Below are positions 17,221 through 27,146 of a stretch of DNA of 64,000 bases, piece after piece. The notes below the pieces were generated by a model that worked only from the letters and a program-made list of their open reading frames with translations, was not told the DNA's origin and searched no databases. Positions within the stretch are counted from its first letter, which is position 1; every line of letters begins with the position of its first letter. The position numbers were made by a program, and so were the translations under genes. Source of the stretch: JBBTDV01 sp038042605 (GTDB lineage Bacteria > Bdellovibrionota > UBA1018); assembly GCA_964358645.1 (NCBI GenBank), contig CAYHPW010000005.1, positions 1 through 64,000 on the forward strand, read 5' to 3'.

Positions 17221-18774
17221 ATGGTTAGATTGTATTTCCGTTTTTTTTACACAGCGATTATTGCGGCTTTTGTCATGGCCGTGGCAGTTTGTTTCTCGTT
17301 TGGAGCCAGCGCCAATCAGGAATTAGATAGAAAATACTCTCTAGGGACTGTCGTGTTACTTCGCGCTTCTGATAACGTTGATGGATTATTCGCTGATCAT
17401 GTCGCATCGGCATACAGGGAATATTTTTCGTACCAGAGTCGTTTTATCATTCGGGATGTTTCAAAAGCCAATGCAGTTATTTCCAAGTCAAAGCTGCCAT
17501 ATTCCAATCTGGTCAGTGACGTAGATGTCCTTGGGCAGCTCGCAATAGCGGTTAAAGCGGAAACAGTCATCAGAACACGCATTATCAAAGAAACAGACGG
17601 GTATAAATTCACCATTGATTTGTTACTCGCCCCACGAATGGATGTCATTTCAACTGAAAGTTTTATTTTAAGCGAACCACCCACGGGATCATCTATCAGC
17701 GAATTGGGAATTAAAACGCCAGTTCAAGAGGCATTGGACAGATTGATAAGTAAAATTCCGTTTATAGGCGGAGTCACTGGTATTGATAACGGCACCGTGC
17801 TTGTGAATATCGGAGAACGAGCTTTGTTGCAAAAGGGTGATACGTTGTTAGTTTCAACACTTGATGGAATAAAAAGACATCCTCTTTTAAGCGAGGTCTC
17901 GGAATGGCGGCTGGCACCGACAGGCAGGATTGTTGTTGAATCAGTGGAAGAAAATATGGCGTTTTGCCGCATTCTTGAAGAGGAGCCAGGGCAAAAAATA
18001 GATCGTTATCAAAAAATCGTGCGTATTGATAAGGCTGATACTGCCACCAACAAAGTCGGGTTGAATGAGGAATCGCCGCAATGGAAGCCGAGGAACGGTT
18101 GGGTCGCGGCCGGGGTGGGGATTGGGTCGTTCAGCCGCCAATACAGTTCGTCTAGTAATCAAACAGGAAAGAACGGGAATGGCACGTTTTTCGGGCCGGA
18201 TATAGATTCACAGATATGGTTGACCAGTAAATGGTTTGCGGAAATTGGTTTTACCTATGGTTTCTGGAAATATTCACAAGTTAATTTGCCGTCGGGACAA
18301 GACACTGGTGCGGCCAAAGTTAGCAGCTATATTCTAGGCTCCAGGGTCGGTGTTGGATATACATACCTTTTAACAAGCGATTTTTTTGGCCCCAAAGGAT
18401 GGATCAAGATCGGTTATCAAGGCAGGAATTATTCGTTTCCGGTTTCAAGCTCCGAGCAGACCAGCCCGTTTTCAGTTTCCTCCGTTTCACTGGGTTTGGG
18501 CGGGGATGTCCCCATCCGGGATAAATGGAGTGTTTTGTTAAATATTGATTTTGGTCTTTTTTCAAGCGGTAATGCGCCTGGCGGAGTATTGCCAAAGGTT
18601 GATAGTGCGTCCCACGTAAGTCTGTTTGTTGGCACTCTTTATAATTGGTCAGCCAGGATGGCTATTCGTGGCGGGCTTTCGGTTCTTGCCAATGGAGCAG
18701 AATTTTCAGAGCAGGGGACCAGTTTGTCACATAGAATCGTGGCTATAACTCCTGCGCTTTTATATTATTTCTGA
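17221..18774 (+). CDS. Outer-membrane beta-barrel protein with FlgT/CsgG-like periplasmic domain
   Basis: 517 residues from the ATG at 17221 after AAGGAA. A signal peptide ends around ASA. Residues ~35-280 look like periplasmic CsgG/FlgT-type domains (a GTVVLL strand, ADHVASAYREYF helix, then an OB-like INNGTVLVNIGE...KGD segment). The last ~220 residues are alternating amphipathic strands ending in aromatic LLYYF, the BAM-recognition end of outer-membrane barrels. Function unknown; the close HTH partner suggests its own regulation. It might be an outer-membrane partner for the nearby HlyD proteins, but nothing direct shows this. Confidence 0.65.
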   Translation: MVRLYFRFFYTAIIAAFVMAVAVCFSFGASANQELDRKYSLGTVVLLRASDNVDGLFADHVASAYREYFSYQSRFIIRDVSKANAVISKSKLPYSNLVSDVDVLGQLAIAVKAETVIRTRIIKETDGYKFTIDLLLAPRMDVISTESFILSEPPTGSSISELGIKTPVQEALDRLISKIPFIGGVTGIDNGTVLVNIGERALLQKGDTLLVSTLDGIKRHPLLSEVSEWRLAPTGRIVVESVEENMAFCRILEEEPGQKIDRYQKIVRIDKADTATNKVGLNEESPQWKPRNGWVAAGVGIGSFSRQYSSSSNQTGKNGNGTFFGPDIDSQIWLTSKWFAEIGFTYGFWKYSQVNLPSGQDTGAAKVSSYILGSRVGVGYTYLLTSDFFGPKGWIKIGYQGRNYSFPVSSSEQTSPFSVSSVSLGLGGDVPIRDKWSVLLNIDFGLFSSGNAPGGVLPKVDSASHVSLFVGTLYNWSARMAIRGGLSVLANGAEFSEQGTSLSHRIVAITPALLYYF

Positions 18775-18815
18775 ATTCCAAAAAAGCCTATAAGCGGGTA
18801 ATTACCAGATAGCCT

Positions 18816-20852
18816 ATGTGCAAGCAGAAAGATGATGATCCAGATGAAGTTTTGCGGGCTAGGGCCGCAGGTAAAATAAGAGAAATTACCGCGCTTATAC
18901 ACCATCATGATTTCCGCTATTACGTATTGAATGACCCGGAAATTTCCGATTCGGAATATGACCGCTTATTCAGGGAGCTGGAAGCTCTTGAGAAGAAATT
19001 CCCTGAATTAAGGCTTAGTGACTCACCAGCCTTGCGTGTGGGGGGTAGGGTTCTTGATGGCTTCAAAAAGATCAAGCACGGTGTCCCGATGTTGTCCATT
19101 TCAAACGCGCTCACCCAAGACGAATTTTTACAGTTTGATGAGAGATTGCATAAAATCATCGGTGTTAGTGCGCAAGCGGATCTCGAATATTATGCTGAAC
19201 TAAAGTTTGATGGGCTTTCATTGAATTTGACTTATGACAACGGGATATTTTCGTCGGCTGGCACGCGCGGGGATGGTGAAAACGGTGAGGATATAACACA
19301 GAATGTACGTACCATAAGGACGGTGCCGCTTAGACTTAATACGAAAAATCCACCAAGGCTGATTGAAATCCGAGGCGAAGCGATGATGCAGATCATGGAT
19401 TTCGAAAAATTAAATGAAACACAGGCAAAAAGCGGGCAGAAGATTTTTGCAAACCCAAGGAATGCCGCTGCCGGGTCGATCCGTCAGCTTGATCCTGGGA
19501 TAACCGCATCGCGGAGACTAACTGTTTTTTGTTACGGCATTGGTTATGCTGAGAATTTTCACGCAGAAACAATGGCGGCTTATCAAGATAAGCTTGAAGA
19601 GTGGGGGTTTTGCGTAAGTTCGCATAGGCGCATTTGCCATGGAGCGAATGAGGTAATGGAGTTCTATCAAAAAATAGAAGCTCTGCGTGAATCATTGCCA
19701 TTTGAAATAGATGGAGTCGTTATAAAGCTGAATAAGTTTAGCGAAATAGGTCATGTCGGCTATATTTCGAGAAGTCCAAGGGGGATGGTCGCATTTAAAT
19801 ATCCACCACGTCAGGAAACCACGACCATCGAAGATATTATAGTTCAGGTTGGACGGACCGGCGCACTTACTCCGGTCGCGATTGTTTCTCCGGTTTGCTT
19901 GAGTGGTGCCACTGTAAGCCGCGCGACTTTGCATAACCAAGATGAGATAGATCGGAAAGACATACATATCGGCGACAGGGTGATAATACAGCGCGCAGGC
20001 GATGTGATCCCAGAAGTTGTAAAGGTTGTGACCGATGTGCGTACCGGTAAGGAAAAGAAATTCCATCTCCCAAGCCATTGTCCTATTTGTAAATCAAAGG
20101 TTGAGAGAAAAGCCGGAGAGGCCGTAATTCGTTGCCCAAACCGTGGGTGCGTGGCACAGCTCAAGGAACGCATCCGTCATTTGGTGATGATTGATGCTTT
20201 AAATGTCGAAGGGCTTGGTGAAAAAATAGTTGAACAGCTAGTGGACGCTGGAATGGTTCAACATTATGCCGATATTTTTCGTTTAAAAAAGGAAGATCTA
20301 TTAGGCATGGAAGGTTTTGCTGAAAAGTCTAGTCTGAATATTATTGAGGCGATACAAAAAGCGCGTCAAACGGAATTGCATCGCTTGATATTTGCTCTTG
20401 GCATAAGGCATGTCGGAGAGGCAACAGCAAAGCTCCTAGCCAATCATTTTCTAAACATAGATTCATTGGTAAAAGCATCAGAAGATGACCTTATGGAAAT
20501 AGATGAGGTTGGACCGGAAGTGGCCAAAAGTATCATGCAATATTTCCGTGATCCTAAACATCTTCACGAAACGCATGAGTTGATAAAATGTCTTGATATC
20601 CATTCTATTAAGAAGCCAGCTGGCGGAGGCAAGTTCTCTGGTAAAACATTTGTTTTGACCGGTACGCTTCCAACATTATCCAGGGCAGAGGCCACTGGCA
20701 TGATCGAGAAACATGGCGGCAAGGTTTCTTCCAGCGTTTCTAAAAAAACAGATTATGTTCTATCGGGAGACGAGCCTGGCAGTAAACTTGATAAGGCGAG
20801 AGAGTTCGGCGTGAGGGTCATCAGCGAGGAAGACTTCCGCGCTATGTTGTAA
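18816..20852 (+). CDS. ligA: NAD-dependent DNA ligase
   Basis: 678 residues, full family length. Ia domain, adenylation domain with the lysine of KFDG (K130), OB fold, a four-Cys zinc finger (CPICKSK...CPNRGC, about residues 421-445), helix-hairpin-helix repeats and a C-terminal BRCT domain (about 600-678) are all present. It seals nicks in replication and repair using NAD. It stands alone and ends 20 nt from the convergent gene at 20873. Confidence 0.97.
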   Translation: MCKQKDDDPDEVLRARAAGKIREITALIHHHDFRYYVLNDPEISDSEYDRLFRELEALEKKFPELRLSDSPALRVGGRVLDGFKKIKHGVPMLSISNALTQDEFLQFDERLHKIIGVSAQADLEYYAELKFDGLSLNLTYDNGIFSSAGTRGDGENGEDITQNVRTIRTVPLRLNTKNPPRLIEIRGEAMMQIMDFEKLNETQAKSGQKIFANPRNAAAGSIRQLDPGITASRRLTVFCYGIGYAENFHAETMAAYQDKLEEWGFCVSSHRRICHGANEVMEFYQKIEALRESLPFEIDGVVIKLNKFSEIGHVGYISRSPRGMVAFKYPPRQETTTIEDIIVQVGRTGALTPVAIVSPVCLSGATVSRATLHNQDEIDRKDIHIGDRVIIQRAGDVIPEVVKVVTDVRTGKEKKFHLPSHCPICKSKVERKAGEAVIRCPNRGCVAQLKERIRHLVMIDALNVEGLGEKIVEQLVDAGMVQHYADIFRLKKEDLLGMEGFAEKSSLNIIEAIQKARQTELHRLIFALGIRHVGEATAKLLANHFLNIDSLVKASEDDLMEIDEVGPEVAKSIMQYFRDPKHLHETHELIKCLDIHSIKKPAGGGKFSGKTFVLTGTLPTLSRAEATGMIEKHGGKVSSSVSKKTDYVLSGDEPGSKLDKAREFGVRVISEEDFRAML

Positions 20853-20872
20853 AAAACTTAGTGGACGAGGTA

Positions 20873-21271
20873 CTAGCGGCGGGTCTTGTGTCCGCTTTCT
20901 TCAAGTTCTCGTATCAGCCTGTCCCAGCGCGTTTTATAGTTTTGATAACTCGCCTGTATCGTATTGTAGCGGAACTGGTAAAAGGCCGTTGGTTTTTCAA
21001 TCCGTTTGAGCATTGTCATTATTTGTTCAAGCTGCTGGCGCTTTTCTAATGGTGGGCGTGGCTCATTCCCGGAGCAATACATGTTATAAAGGTTGTTTAG
21101 TTGCTCCAATAGCGGCTCGGCATTCTTAAGAAGTTCGTCAATTTTTGTATGGCTAAATTCCACCTGGTGTTTTTGTTCAAGATGTTTTGGTGGGGTATTT
21201 TCATGCTCTTTTTCGAGTTCGAGTTCACGTTGTCTTCGGCGTTTTCTGCCTTCCTCTTTTTCATCCGGCAT
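20873..21271 (-). CDS. Hypothetical charged coiled protein downstream of radA
   Basis: 132 residues from an ATG 1 nt after the radA stop. The N-terminus is highly charged (EKEEGRKRRRQRELELEKE). The rest is helical with two leucine-rich stretches and an aromatic C-terminal helix. There is no signal peptide or membrane segment. I recognise no family. Its position makes it the last gene of a glpK-radA operon. Confidence 0.7.
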   Translation of the reverse strand: MPDEKEEGRKRRRQRELELEKEHENTPPKHLEQKHQVEFSHTKIDELLKNAEPLLEQLNNLYNMYCSGNEPRPPLEKRQQLEQIMTMLKRIEKPTAFYQFRYNTIQASYQNYKTRWDRLIRELEESGHKTRR

Positions 21272-21272
21272 A

Positions 21273-22670
21273 TCAATAATTTTCCCTGTTTTTGCGAAGT
21301 AAGAGCGGCAAGTCATTAATTCTTTTAACTGTGACAAGCCTTATATTTTTGCACAATGACTTATCCCCAGAAGATGATATCGCATCTTCTGGAATCACCG
21401 CTGTGGTGAAACCTAGTTTTGCGGCTTCTTCAATACGGGTTTGTATTTGTGAAACGCGCCTGACCTCGCCTGTCAGGCCAATCTCGCCTATGAATATCCA
21501 ACTATGCGGCAGTGGTACGTCCTCGTGGCTTGACCAGATTGCCGCGGCGGCAGCCAGATCGCAAGCTGGTTCATTAAGTTTTAATCCACCTGCGACATTG
21601 AAGAAAAGGTCCTGATGGGACAGAGGGAGCTTCATATGCTTTTCCAATATTGCTGCAATAAGTGAAATACGTGCGGATTCAAGACCGACGGATGTTCGTC
21701 TAGGTACCACTAGGCCGGATGTGGTTGTCAGCGCCTGTAATTCAACAAGCAAGGGCCTTGATCCCTCCAGTGAGGAGCATATCGCTGTACCTGGAACGGG
21801 TTCCCTTCTTTCGCTCAAGAAAATAGAAGAAGCGTTTTGTACCTCCTTTAACCCGTTCTGTGTCATTTCAAAAATACCGAGTTCGCGAGTGCTGCCAAAT
21901 CTGTTTTTTACCGCGCGGAGCAGCCTGTAGCTTTGCCCGGTATCTGTTTCGAAATATAAAACCGTGTCCACCATGTGTTCGACGGTTTTTGGCCCTGCAA
22001 TACTGCCATCCTTGGTGACATGGCCGACCAGCCATATTGAAACATGCGCTGATTTTGCCGCGGTCATAAGGCGCATTGCTACTTCACGGACCTGGCTGAC
22101 GCTGCCAGGCGTGGATTCAAGCTCGGTGACCGAAAATGTCTGAAGCGAATCCATCATTATTACGTTCGGTGAAAGTTCTTTCATCATGGCGAAAATCTGC
22201 TCAAGCTTGGTTTCTGATGCCAGAAAAACTCTGGCGTCGCCTTTAAGGGAGAGCCGTTTTGCCCGTGATCTGATTTGATCGAAGGATTCTTCACCGCTGA
22301 CATACAGGATTTTTAATGAGGAGTTTGATTCCGAAAGGCCTTTGGCCACCTGAAGAAGAATTGTACTTTTCCCTATACCTGGATCTCCGCCAAGCAGTAC
22401 GAAGCTGTCAGGCACTAACCCACCGCCAAGCACACGATCGATTTCACTGAGACCTGTTTTTATGCGTTCTGTCCTGGATCCGCATTCATCATCTAATGGA
22501 ACCCAGCCTTTGCCCGTGCCGAGTTCTTGGTTGACCGCGGCCTGGCTTGAAGCTGGCTTCGCCACTTCCTCAACGAAGCAGTCCCACGTGCCGCACTCGT
22601 GACAGCGGCCCATCCATTTCGGGGCGATATATCCGCAGGTTTGACAAGTGTATTGTGTTCTAATTTTCAT
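21273..22670 (-). CDS. radA: DNA repair protein RadA
   Basis: 465 residues from the ATG at 22670, overlapping the end of glpK by 11 nt. An N-terminal four-Cys zinc finger (CQTCGY...CHECGTW), a RecA-type ATPase with Walker A GGDPGIGKST (K101), the RadA-specific KNRFG motif and a Lon-protease-like C-terminal domain are all in order. RadA is a helicase that processes branched recombination intermediates. A longer upstream start (22703) would add residues outside the conserved N-terminus. Confidence 0.95.
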   Translation of the reverse strand: MKIRTQYTCQTCGYIAPKWMGRCHECGTWDCFVEEVAKPASSQAAVNQELGTGKGWVPLDDECGSRTERIKTGLSEIDRVLGGGLVPDSFVLLGGDPGIGKSTILLQVAKGLSESNSSLKILYVSGEESFDQIRSRAKRLSLKGDARVFLASETKLEQIFAMMKELSPNVIMMDSLQTFSVTELESTPGSVSQVREVAMRLMTAAKSAHVSIWLVGHVTKDGSIAGPKTVEHMVDTVLYFETDTGQSYRLLRAVKNRFGSTRELGIFEMTQNGLKEVQNASSIFLSERREPVPGTAICSSLEGSRPLLVELQALTTTSGLVVPRRTSVGLESARISLIAAILEKHMKLPLSHQDLFFNVAGGLKLNEPACDLAAAAAIWSSHEDVPLPHSWIFIGEIGLTGEVRRVSQIQTRIEEAAKLGFTTAVIPEDAISSSGDKSLCKNIRLVTVKRINDLPLLLRKNRENY

Positions 22671-24153
22671 TAGCGACGTTCCGCGTGACTTTGTTGATGG
22701 CATGTTTCCATTTTTTTAATGCTTCCATGCGCTCCTCGGTACCTATTTTTGGGATAAATGAACGTTCCTCTTTCCATGTACGTTCGATGTCGGCCATGTC
22801 ACTCCAGAGGCCGGCTCCTAAACCAGCAGCAAAGACTGCTCCAAGGCTGGTCGTCTCGAGAAAATGAGGTCTCCTCAATGGAACACCTAATATATCCGCT
22901 TGGAATTGCATCAAAAGATTATTTGCAGCCGCGCCGCCATCGACATTTAAACTCTTAAGAGGCTTTCCCATGTCTTTTTCCATCGCAGAAAGTATATCGG
23001 CATTTTGAAAAGCTATGCCTTCAAGCACAGCGCGCGTAATATGTCCTCGGTTAGTTCCCCTGGTAATTCCAGTAAACATACCAGTCGCATCTGGGTCCCA
23101 GTAAGGAGCGCCTAGGCCTGTTAAGGCTGGAACAAAAACAACTCCGTCCGAGGATGGTACGGATGCGGCAAGCGCTTCTATCTCGGATGATTCATTAATG
23201 AAACGTAAACCGTCGCGTACCCATTGGACTGCGGCACCGGCAATAAATGCACTCCCTTCAAGCGCATAAGTGTAATTTTCATTGTTCAGCGCCCATGCAA
23301 TTGTAGAAAGCAGCCTGTGTTTACTCCTCGCTGGTTTATGCCCGGTGTTCAGCAGGAGGAAGGCCCCTGTTCCGTAAGTGCATTTTGCAGTTCCCTCCTT
23401 GGTACAGGCTTGACCTAAAAGTGCGGCCTGCTGATCTCCTAGTATTCCGGTGATCGGGATGCCGTCAGGAAGGGCTGGAAATTTTCTTGTTACTGCGAAT
23501 GTTCCAACGGAGGGATATACTTCGGGCCATATTTCAATCGGTATACCAAGGGTTTTACATAAATCATTATCCCACTTGTGTTTCGTAAGGTGGAAACACA
23601 AGGTTCTTGAAGCATTACTCGGCTCAGTCGCGTGTATGCCCCCCGAAAGACGGGCTAGCAGATAACTGTCGACGGTTCCAACTGCCAATCGTCCGGAGTT
23701 GTATGCCGACCTGACTTGTTGCCAGTTTTTTAGTGCCCAATTAACCTTAGTACCGGAGAAATAAGGATCTAGCAGGAGACCTGTGGCTTCTTGAAAAAAA
23801 GATTCTTTTTCATCTTTTTTAAGAGAACCGCATATGTCGGTCGTTCTCCGGTCCTGCCAAACAATGGCATTAGCAATAGGCTCCATGGTTTTCTTGTCCC
23901 AGAAGCATACTGTTTCTCGCTGATTAGTTATGCCTATTGCAATGATTTTTCTGATATCAATATGTTTGGTTACTTCGCGGACAGTTTGAATGACTGTTGT
24001 CCATATCTCACTAGGGTCATGTTCAACCCACCCCGGTTTTGGGAAATGCTGATCAAAATCAACGGTAGCCTCGGATACCCTGTTTAAGTTCGTATCCATC
24101 AGCAGTGAGGTGGTACCGGTTGTTCCTTGGTCAATAGCTAGAATATATTCCAC
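22660..24153 (-). CDS. glpK: Glycerol kinase
   Basis: 497 residues, standard FGGY-kinase length. N-terminal DQGTTGTTS phosphate motif, WQDRR substrate motif, GILGDQQAALLGQ and C-terminal GGAAANNLLMQFQ are intact. It phosphorylates glycerol to glycerol 3-phosphate for lipid synthesis or catabolism. No glpF or glpD is adjacent; it leads a glpK-radA operon instead, an unusual partner. The 150 nt upstream hold its promoter region, with nothing I can call firmly. Confidence 0.96.
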   Translation of the reverse strand: MEYILAIDQGTTGTTSLLMDTNLNRVSEATVDFDQHFPKPGWVEHDPSEIWTTVIQTVREVTKHIDIRKIIAIGITNQRETVCFWDKKTMEPIANAIVWQDRRTTDICGSLKKDEKESFFQEATGLLLDPYFSGTKVNWALKNWQQVRSAYNSGRLAVGTVDSYLLARLSGGIHATEPSNASRTLCFHLTKHKWDNDLCKTLGIPIEIWPEVYPSVGTFAVTRKFPALPDGIPITGILGDQQAALLGQACTKEGTAKCTYGTGAFLLLNTGHKPARSKHRLLSTIAWALNNENYTYALEGSAFIAGAAVQWVRDGLRFINESSEIEALAASVPSSDGVVFVPALTGLGAPYWDPDATGMFTGITRGTNRGHITRAVLEGIAFQNADILSAMEKDMGKPLKSLNVDGGAAANNLLMQFQADILGVPLRRPHFLETTSLGAVFAAGLGAGLWSDMADIERTWKEERSFIPKIGTEERMEALKKWKHAINKVTRNVANEN

Positions 24154-24306
24154 AATTAACTGATACCTTTCGGCGGGCTTGCGATCAAGGGTTAGTGCCG
24201 AAGGTTGTTGCTAACCGGAGTATGTTCCTCCAGAATTCTTATTAAGGCAGCATTTGATTAGCTGAGACATTTCACTTAAACTTTAGTCAACTTGGAAAAT
24301 TATAAC

Positions 24307-25794
24307 ATGGATGGAATTGAAGAAAAAAAGTGGTTTCTTTATATGGCGGATCACCACGAGGGCCCGTTTTCACTCGAGGAGATTAAAGGCAAATTAAGTG
24401 AAGGCCGAGCCTCAACTTTAAGTTATGTTTGGAAGGAAGGTATGCCTGATTGGCAAGTTATGTCAGATTTGACTGATTTTGAGGAAATCATCGCGTCAGT
24501 CACACCTCCGGAACCTGTTCTAATAGAGCCAGACGCAGCGCCACTGCTTGTGTCAAAACAAAAGGATAAAAAAGATATTGAATTCTGCATGCCTAATGAG
24601 CTGTTAGAGAATTTGGAAGGCTCTCAAGGGCGTTCAGCCGAGAAATCCGGGATAATTAGGCGATTGCTTCCTGTTGTGGGAATAGTCTTGGTGCTGGGCA
24701 TAGCAGCGATGGTGTATTTTTCTGGTTTGGGTCATGGTCTTGGAGAGAAACAAGGATTCATATTGAAAGTGATAGATGTATTTCCTCTCGCAGGTAAATG
24801 GATTTCTCCTATTCCAGCCATAAATGATGTCAGTCAGGAAGAATATAACGCGCTTAGGGAAGCAGCACGCCTCAAAATAGATCAAGCTTCACCGCGGATC
24901 GGGATGGCTTTGTCAATGGCTAGTCCTGAAAAACCATTTTTCTATTTATCCGCCAATTTGCCTGATGGCGCTATTTTTGATGTCAGCATTAACGGTGTTG
25001 AAGGGACAATGGCTGGCCAAGTTGCATTTTCCTGGAAGGGTAAAATTATTCTGGCAGGACGGCTGGGAAAGTCTGAAGTGATAGCGCTTAATGATGGAAG
25101 ACCTATACCACGTGGCGAATATTCATTATCCATAAAAGAGGCGGATAACCAGCTCCCCGCAGTTTCAACCGTATTGGAAACACTTAAGCCCGAAGCTTCC
25201 AGTGTCATCGATACCAATATTGCCACTGGCGATGCGGCAGGTAAGATATTTATTGAAAAAACTTATTTTTTAGGCGGTGCTAAGGATGCTGAGTATGCCG
25301 CAAAATTAAAAGAATTTCATGAGTCCATGCGCGCCAAGGCAGCGCATGAGTTTGAAGAAATAAAGCAGTTTTTAGCCACCATTGAAAGCCAGCAAAACGA
25401 GTCAACCGTGGCATTCAATGATTTACGAAGGAAGGGTAATAAGGCCACTTTTGTGACAAAAGGCGCCTGGTTGAAATACCATGACAAATGGGAAGGGCTT
25501 GAAAACAAACTTAGAGAAGCTTTCCAACGCTGGACGCAAGACGTGCTGGAAAAAGAATATTTTTATGGAGTGCTTTATCTGATGCTACGTCAGGTCGGAG
25601 AGGCATTAGACAAACTTCACGATGTGCAACATTCATTTTTTACCAAACCGGTTGAACCGCAGGCTTTTGAGATTCAACTCGGTGAAGCATCGTCGCTAAT
25701 GCAAAGCACTGTTATGGCGTTGAAAACAAAAATAGAACAAGCAGAGAAAATTCCTCCCACCACAACTGGGATGCCTAGAAAAGAGGGCCTATGA
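24307..25794 (+). CDS. GYF_2-domain membrane protein
   Basis: About 495 residues from the ATG at 24307 (GGAA 9 nt upstream; a TTG at 24292 is the alternative). Residues ~5-60 form a GYF_2 domain (WFLYMADHHEGPFSLEEIKGKL...W...MPDW), a proposed protein-interaction module. A single membrane helix lies near 122-145. The remainder is a periplasmic helical region with acidic stretches. Its stop overlaps the next ATG (ATGA), so it is coupled to the PilZ-like protein. Function unknown; a membrane scaffold is a reasonable guess. Confidence 0.7.
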   Translation: MDGIEEKKWFLYMADHHEGPFSLEEIKGKLSEGRASTLSYVWKEGMPDWQVMSDLTDFEEIIASVTPPEPVLIEPDAAPLLVSKQKDKKDIEFCMPNELLENLEGSQGRSAEKSGIIRRLLPVVGIVLVLGIAAMVYFSGLGHGLGEKQGFILKVIDVFPLAGKWISPIPAINDVSQEEYNALREAARLKIDQASPRIGMALSMASPEKPFFYLSANLPDGAIFDVSINGVEGTMAGQVAFSWKGKIILAGRLGKSEVIALNDGRPIPRGEYSLSIKEADNQLPAVSTVLETLKPEASSVIDTNIATGDAAGKIFIEKTYFLGGAKDAEYAAKLKEFHESMRAKAAHEFEEIKQFLATIESQQNESTVAFNDLRRKGNKATFVTKGAWLKYHDKWEGLENKLREAFQRWTQDVLEKEYFYGVLYLMLRQVGEALDKLHDVQHSFFTKPVEPQAFEIQLGEASSLMQSTVMALKTKIEQAEKIPPTTTGMPRKEGL

Positions 25795-26204
25795 GCCAAC
25801 CCGTAAAAACAATGGCTGAGCGCCGCCTCGCAAAGCGAAGACCAATACTAGAAACCTTTTCGATTTTTGTGGTAGTGCCAAAAAAAGGCGTGCACAGATT
25901 GAAGCTTGGCGATCTGAGTGAGATAGGGATCGGCTTTGACTTGGATATAGAAGGAGAACCGCAGGCTGGTTTCCCCATGGCTAGTGGCGGTGAAATCGGT
26001 TTGCGCCTTTACCTGAATCAATCACTTTATCTGCCTCTTGTTGTTAAAGTCGTGCGGGTTGAGAAGCGCGAGGGATTCCGCCGTGTTGGAGCGACTTTTT
26101 CTGACGCCGGAGGCAAGGTGCATAACGCGCTCGTTTCGTTTTTACACATGCTTGACGATGTTATTGATGTCGCAAAAATTGAAACGCAGCCGGCCAAGAT
26201 ATAG
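25791..26204 (+). CDS. PilZ-domain protein
   Basis: 137 residues. It shows the c-di-GMP-binding layout: Arg-rich N-terminal part (RRLAKRRP) and, about 35 residues on, DLSEIGIGF, matching RxxxR...(D/N)xSxxG. A beta-barrel C-terminal follows. It probably relays c-di-GMP levels to a cellular target. Coupled to the GYF_2 gene and followed by a second PilZ-like gene. Confidence 0.8.
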   Translation: MSQPVKTMAERRLAKRRPILETFSIFVVVPKKGVHRLKLGDLSEIGIGFDLDIEGEPQAGFPMASGGEIGLRLYLNQSLYLPLVVKVVRVEKREGFRRVGATFSDAGGKVHNALVSFLHMLDDVIDVAKIETQPAKI

Positions 26205-26270
26205 GAAAAATCTGCTTATTTAGGGCCTCTCTCTTGCTTCCGATAAAGTCCTTAGCAGGAGGGCTTAAAA

Positions 26271-26756
26271 ATGTCGGAAGAGAGCGGGCGCGCAGGCCAA
26301 TCAACGGAGTTAAAACAAGTAATTGACTTCAATGAAGCCCGTGCGCAGAAACTTGCAGAAAAAAGACGGAAAACTGAGCGTATTTTCTTCAAGCACCTTT
26401 TAAATGTTTATTCGGTGGTTGGTAAGTCGACCATGTATCCTATAGAGCTTATTGAAGTGAGCGAAGAAGGGTGTTCGTTTCAAGTTCCGTTCGAACCGAA
26501 GCATCCATGGCCGACCGACTTAGCAGATATCCCTCTAAGACTTTATTTCAGTCAGGACACTTATCTTGAGATCATGGTTAAAATACAAAACTCAAAGCCA
26601 TTCATTGACCGCAATGGAAGGTCCATCAGATTTGGTTGTTTGGTGGATAAAACGGTTGCTTCTTATGCAGCATACAGACAGTTTGTATTTTTTCTAAAGT
26701 CGTATGCTGAACACGCACGTAAAGACTTAGGCGACGTTACGGTATTTTACATTTAA
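26271..26756 (+). CDS. Second PilZ-like protein
   Basis: 161 residues behind a clear AGGAGGG. An Arg/Lys-rich block (KRRKTERIFF) and EVSEEGCSF match the PilZ signature more loosely than its neighbour: the first Asp/Asn is Val-flanked Glu and the Gly is kept. Sequence order parallels the preceding protein (LRLYFSQDTYLEI versus LRLYLNQSLYLPL), so the two are paralogues from an old duplication. c-di-GMP binding is likely but less sure. Confidence 0.7.
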   Translation: MSEESGRAGQSTELKQVIDFNEARAQKLAEKRRKTERIFFKHLLNVYSVVGKSTMYPIELIEVSEEGCSFQVPFEPKHPWPTDLADIPLRLYFSQDTYLEIMVKIQNSKPFIDRNGRSIRFGCLVDKTVASYAAYRQFVFFLKSYAEHARKDLGDVTVFYI

Positions 26757-26883
26757 TCCCGGCTCGCTGGAGATCCCATCTTTTATTTTTGAGGTATTTT
26801 TAAGGTATTTAAAGGTCTTTTTAAGGCTGTCCGCTGTTAATGCCTGCGATAAGTTAAAACAATGGCGGCTGTATTTTTAAAAC

Positions 26884-27096
26884 TCAGGAGGTTCCTGTTA
26901 TCTTGAAAATTTTACCTTTGATGGCGGATGAAACTTTGGTGCTTATCCCGTTTTCAGGAAGTGAGCCCACAAAAACATCTTCACCGATCAAAGAGAACAC
27001 GAACCAGCGATTACCCATTTTTTGATAAAGGACCTCAATAGTATCGTTTACTGCTGGTCCAAGCTTGGTTTCATTCTGTGGCAGTTTTGTATCCAT
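26884..27096 (-). CDS. Small hypothetical protein
   Basis: 70 residues of mixed beta character, no signal peptide, no recognised motif. The start at 27096 has no strong ribosome-binding site. It lies alone in a 390-nt region between convergent PilZ and GGDEF genes; the rest of that region (26757-26883) shows only AT-rich sequence. Confidence 0.45.
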   Translation of the reverse strand: MDTKLPQNETKLGPAVNDTIEVLYQKMGNRWFVFSLIGEDVFVGSLPENGISTKVSSAIKGKIFKITGTS

Positions 27097-27146
27097 GTAG
27101 ACATATTCGGAGTGTTCGACTTATATCTTTATATGGGCAAATAATG

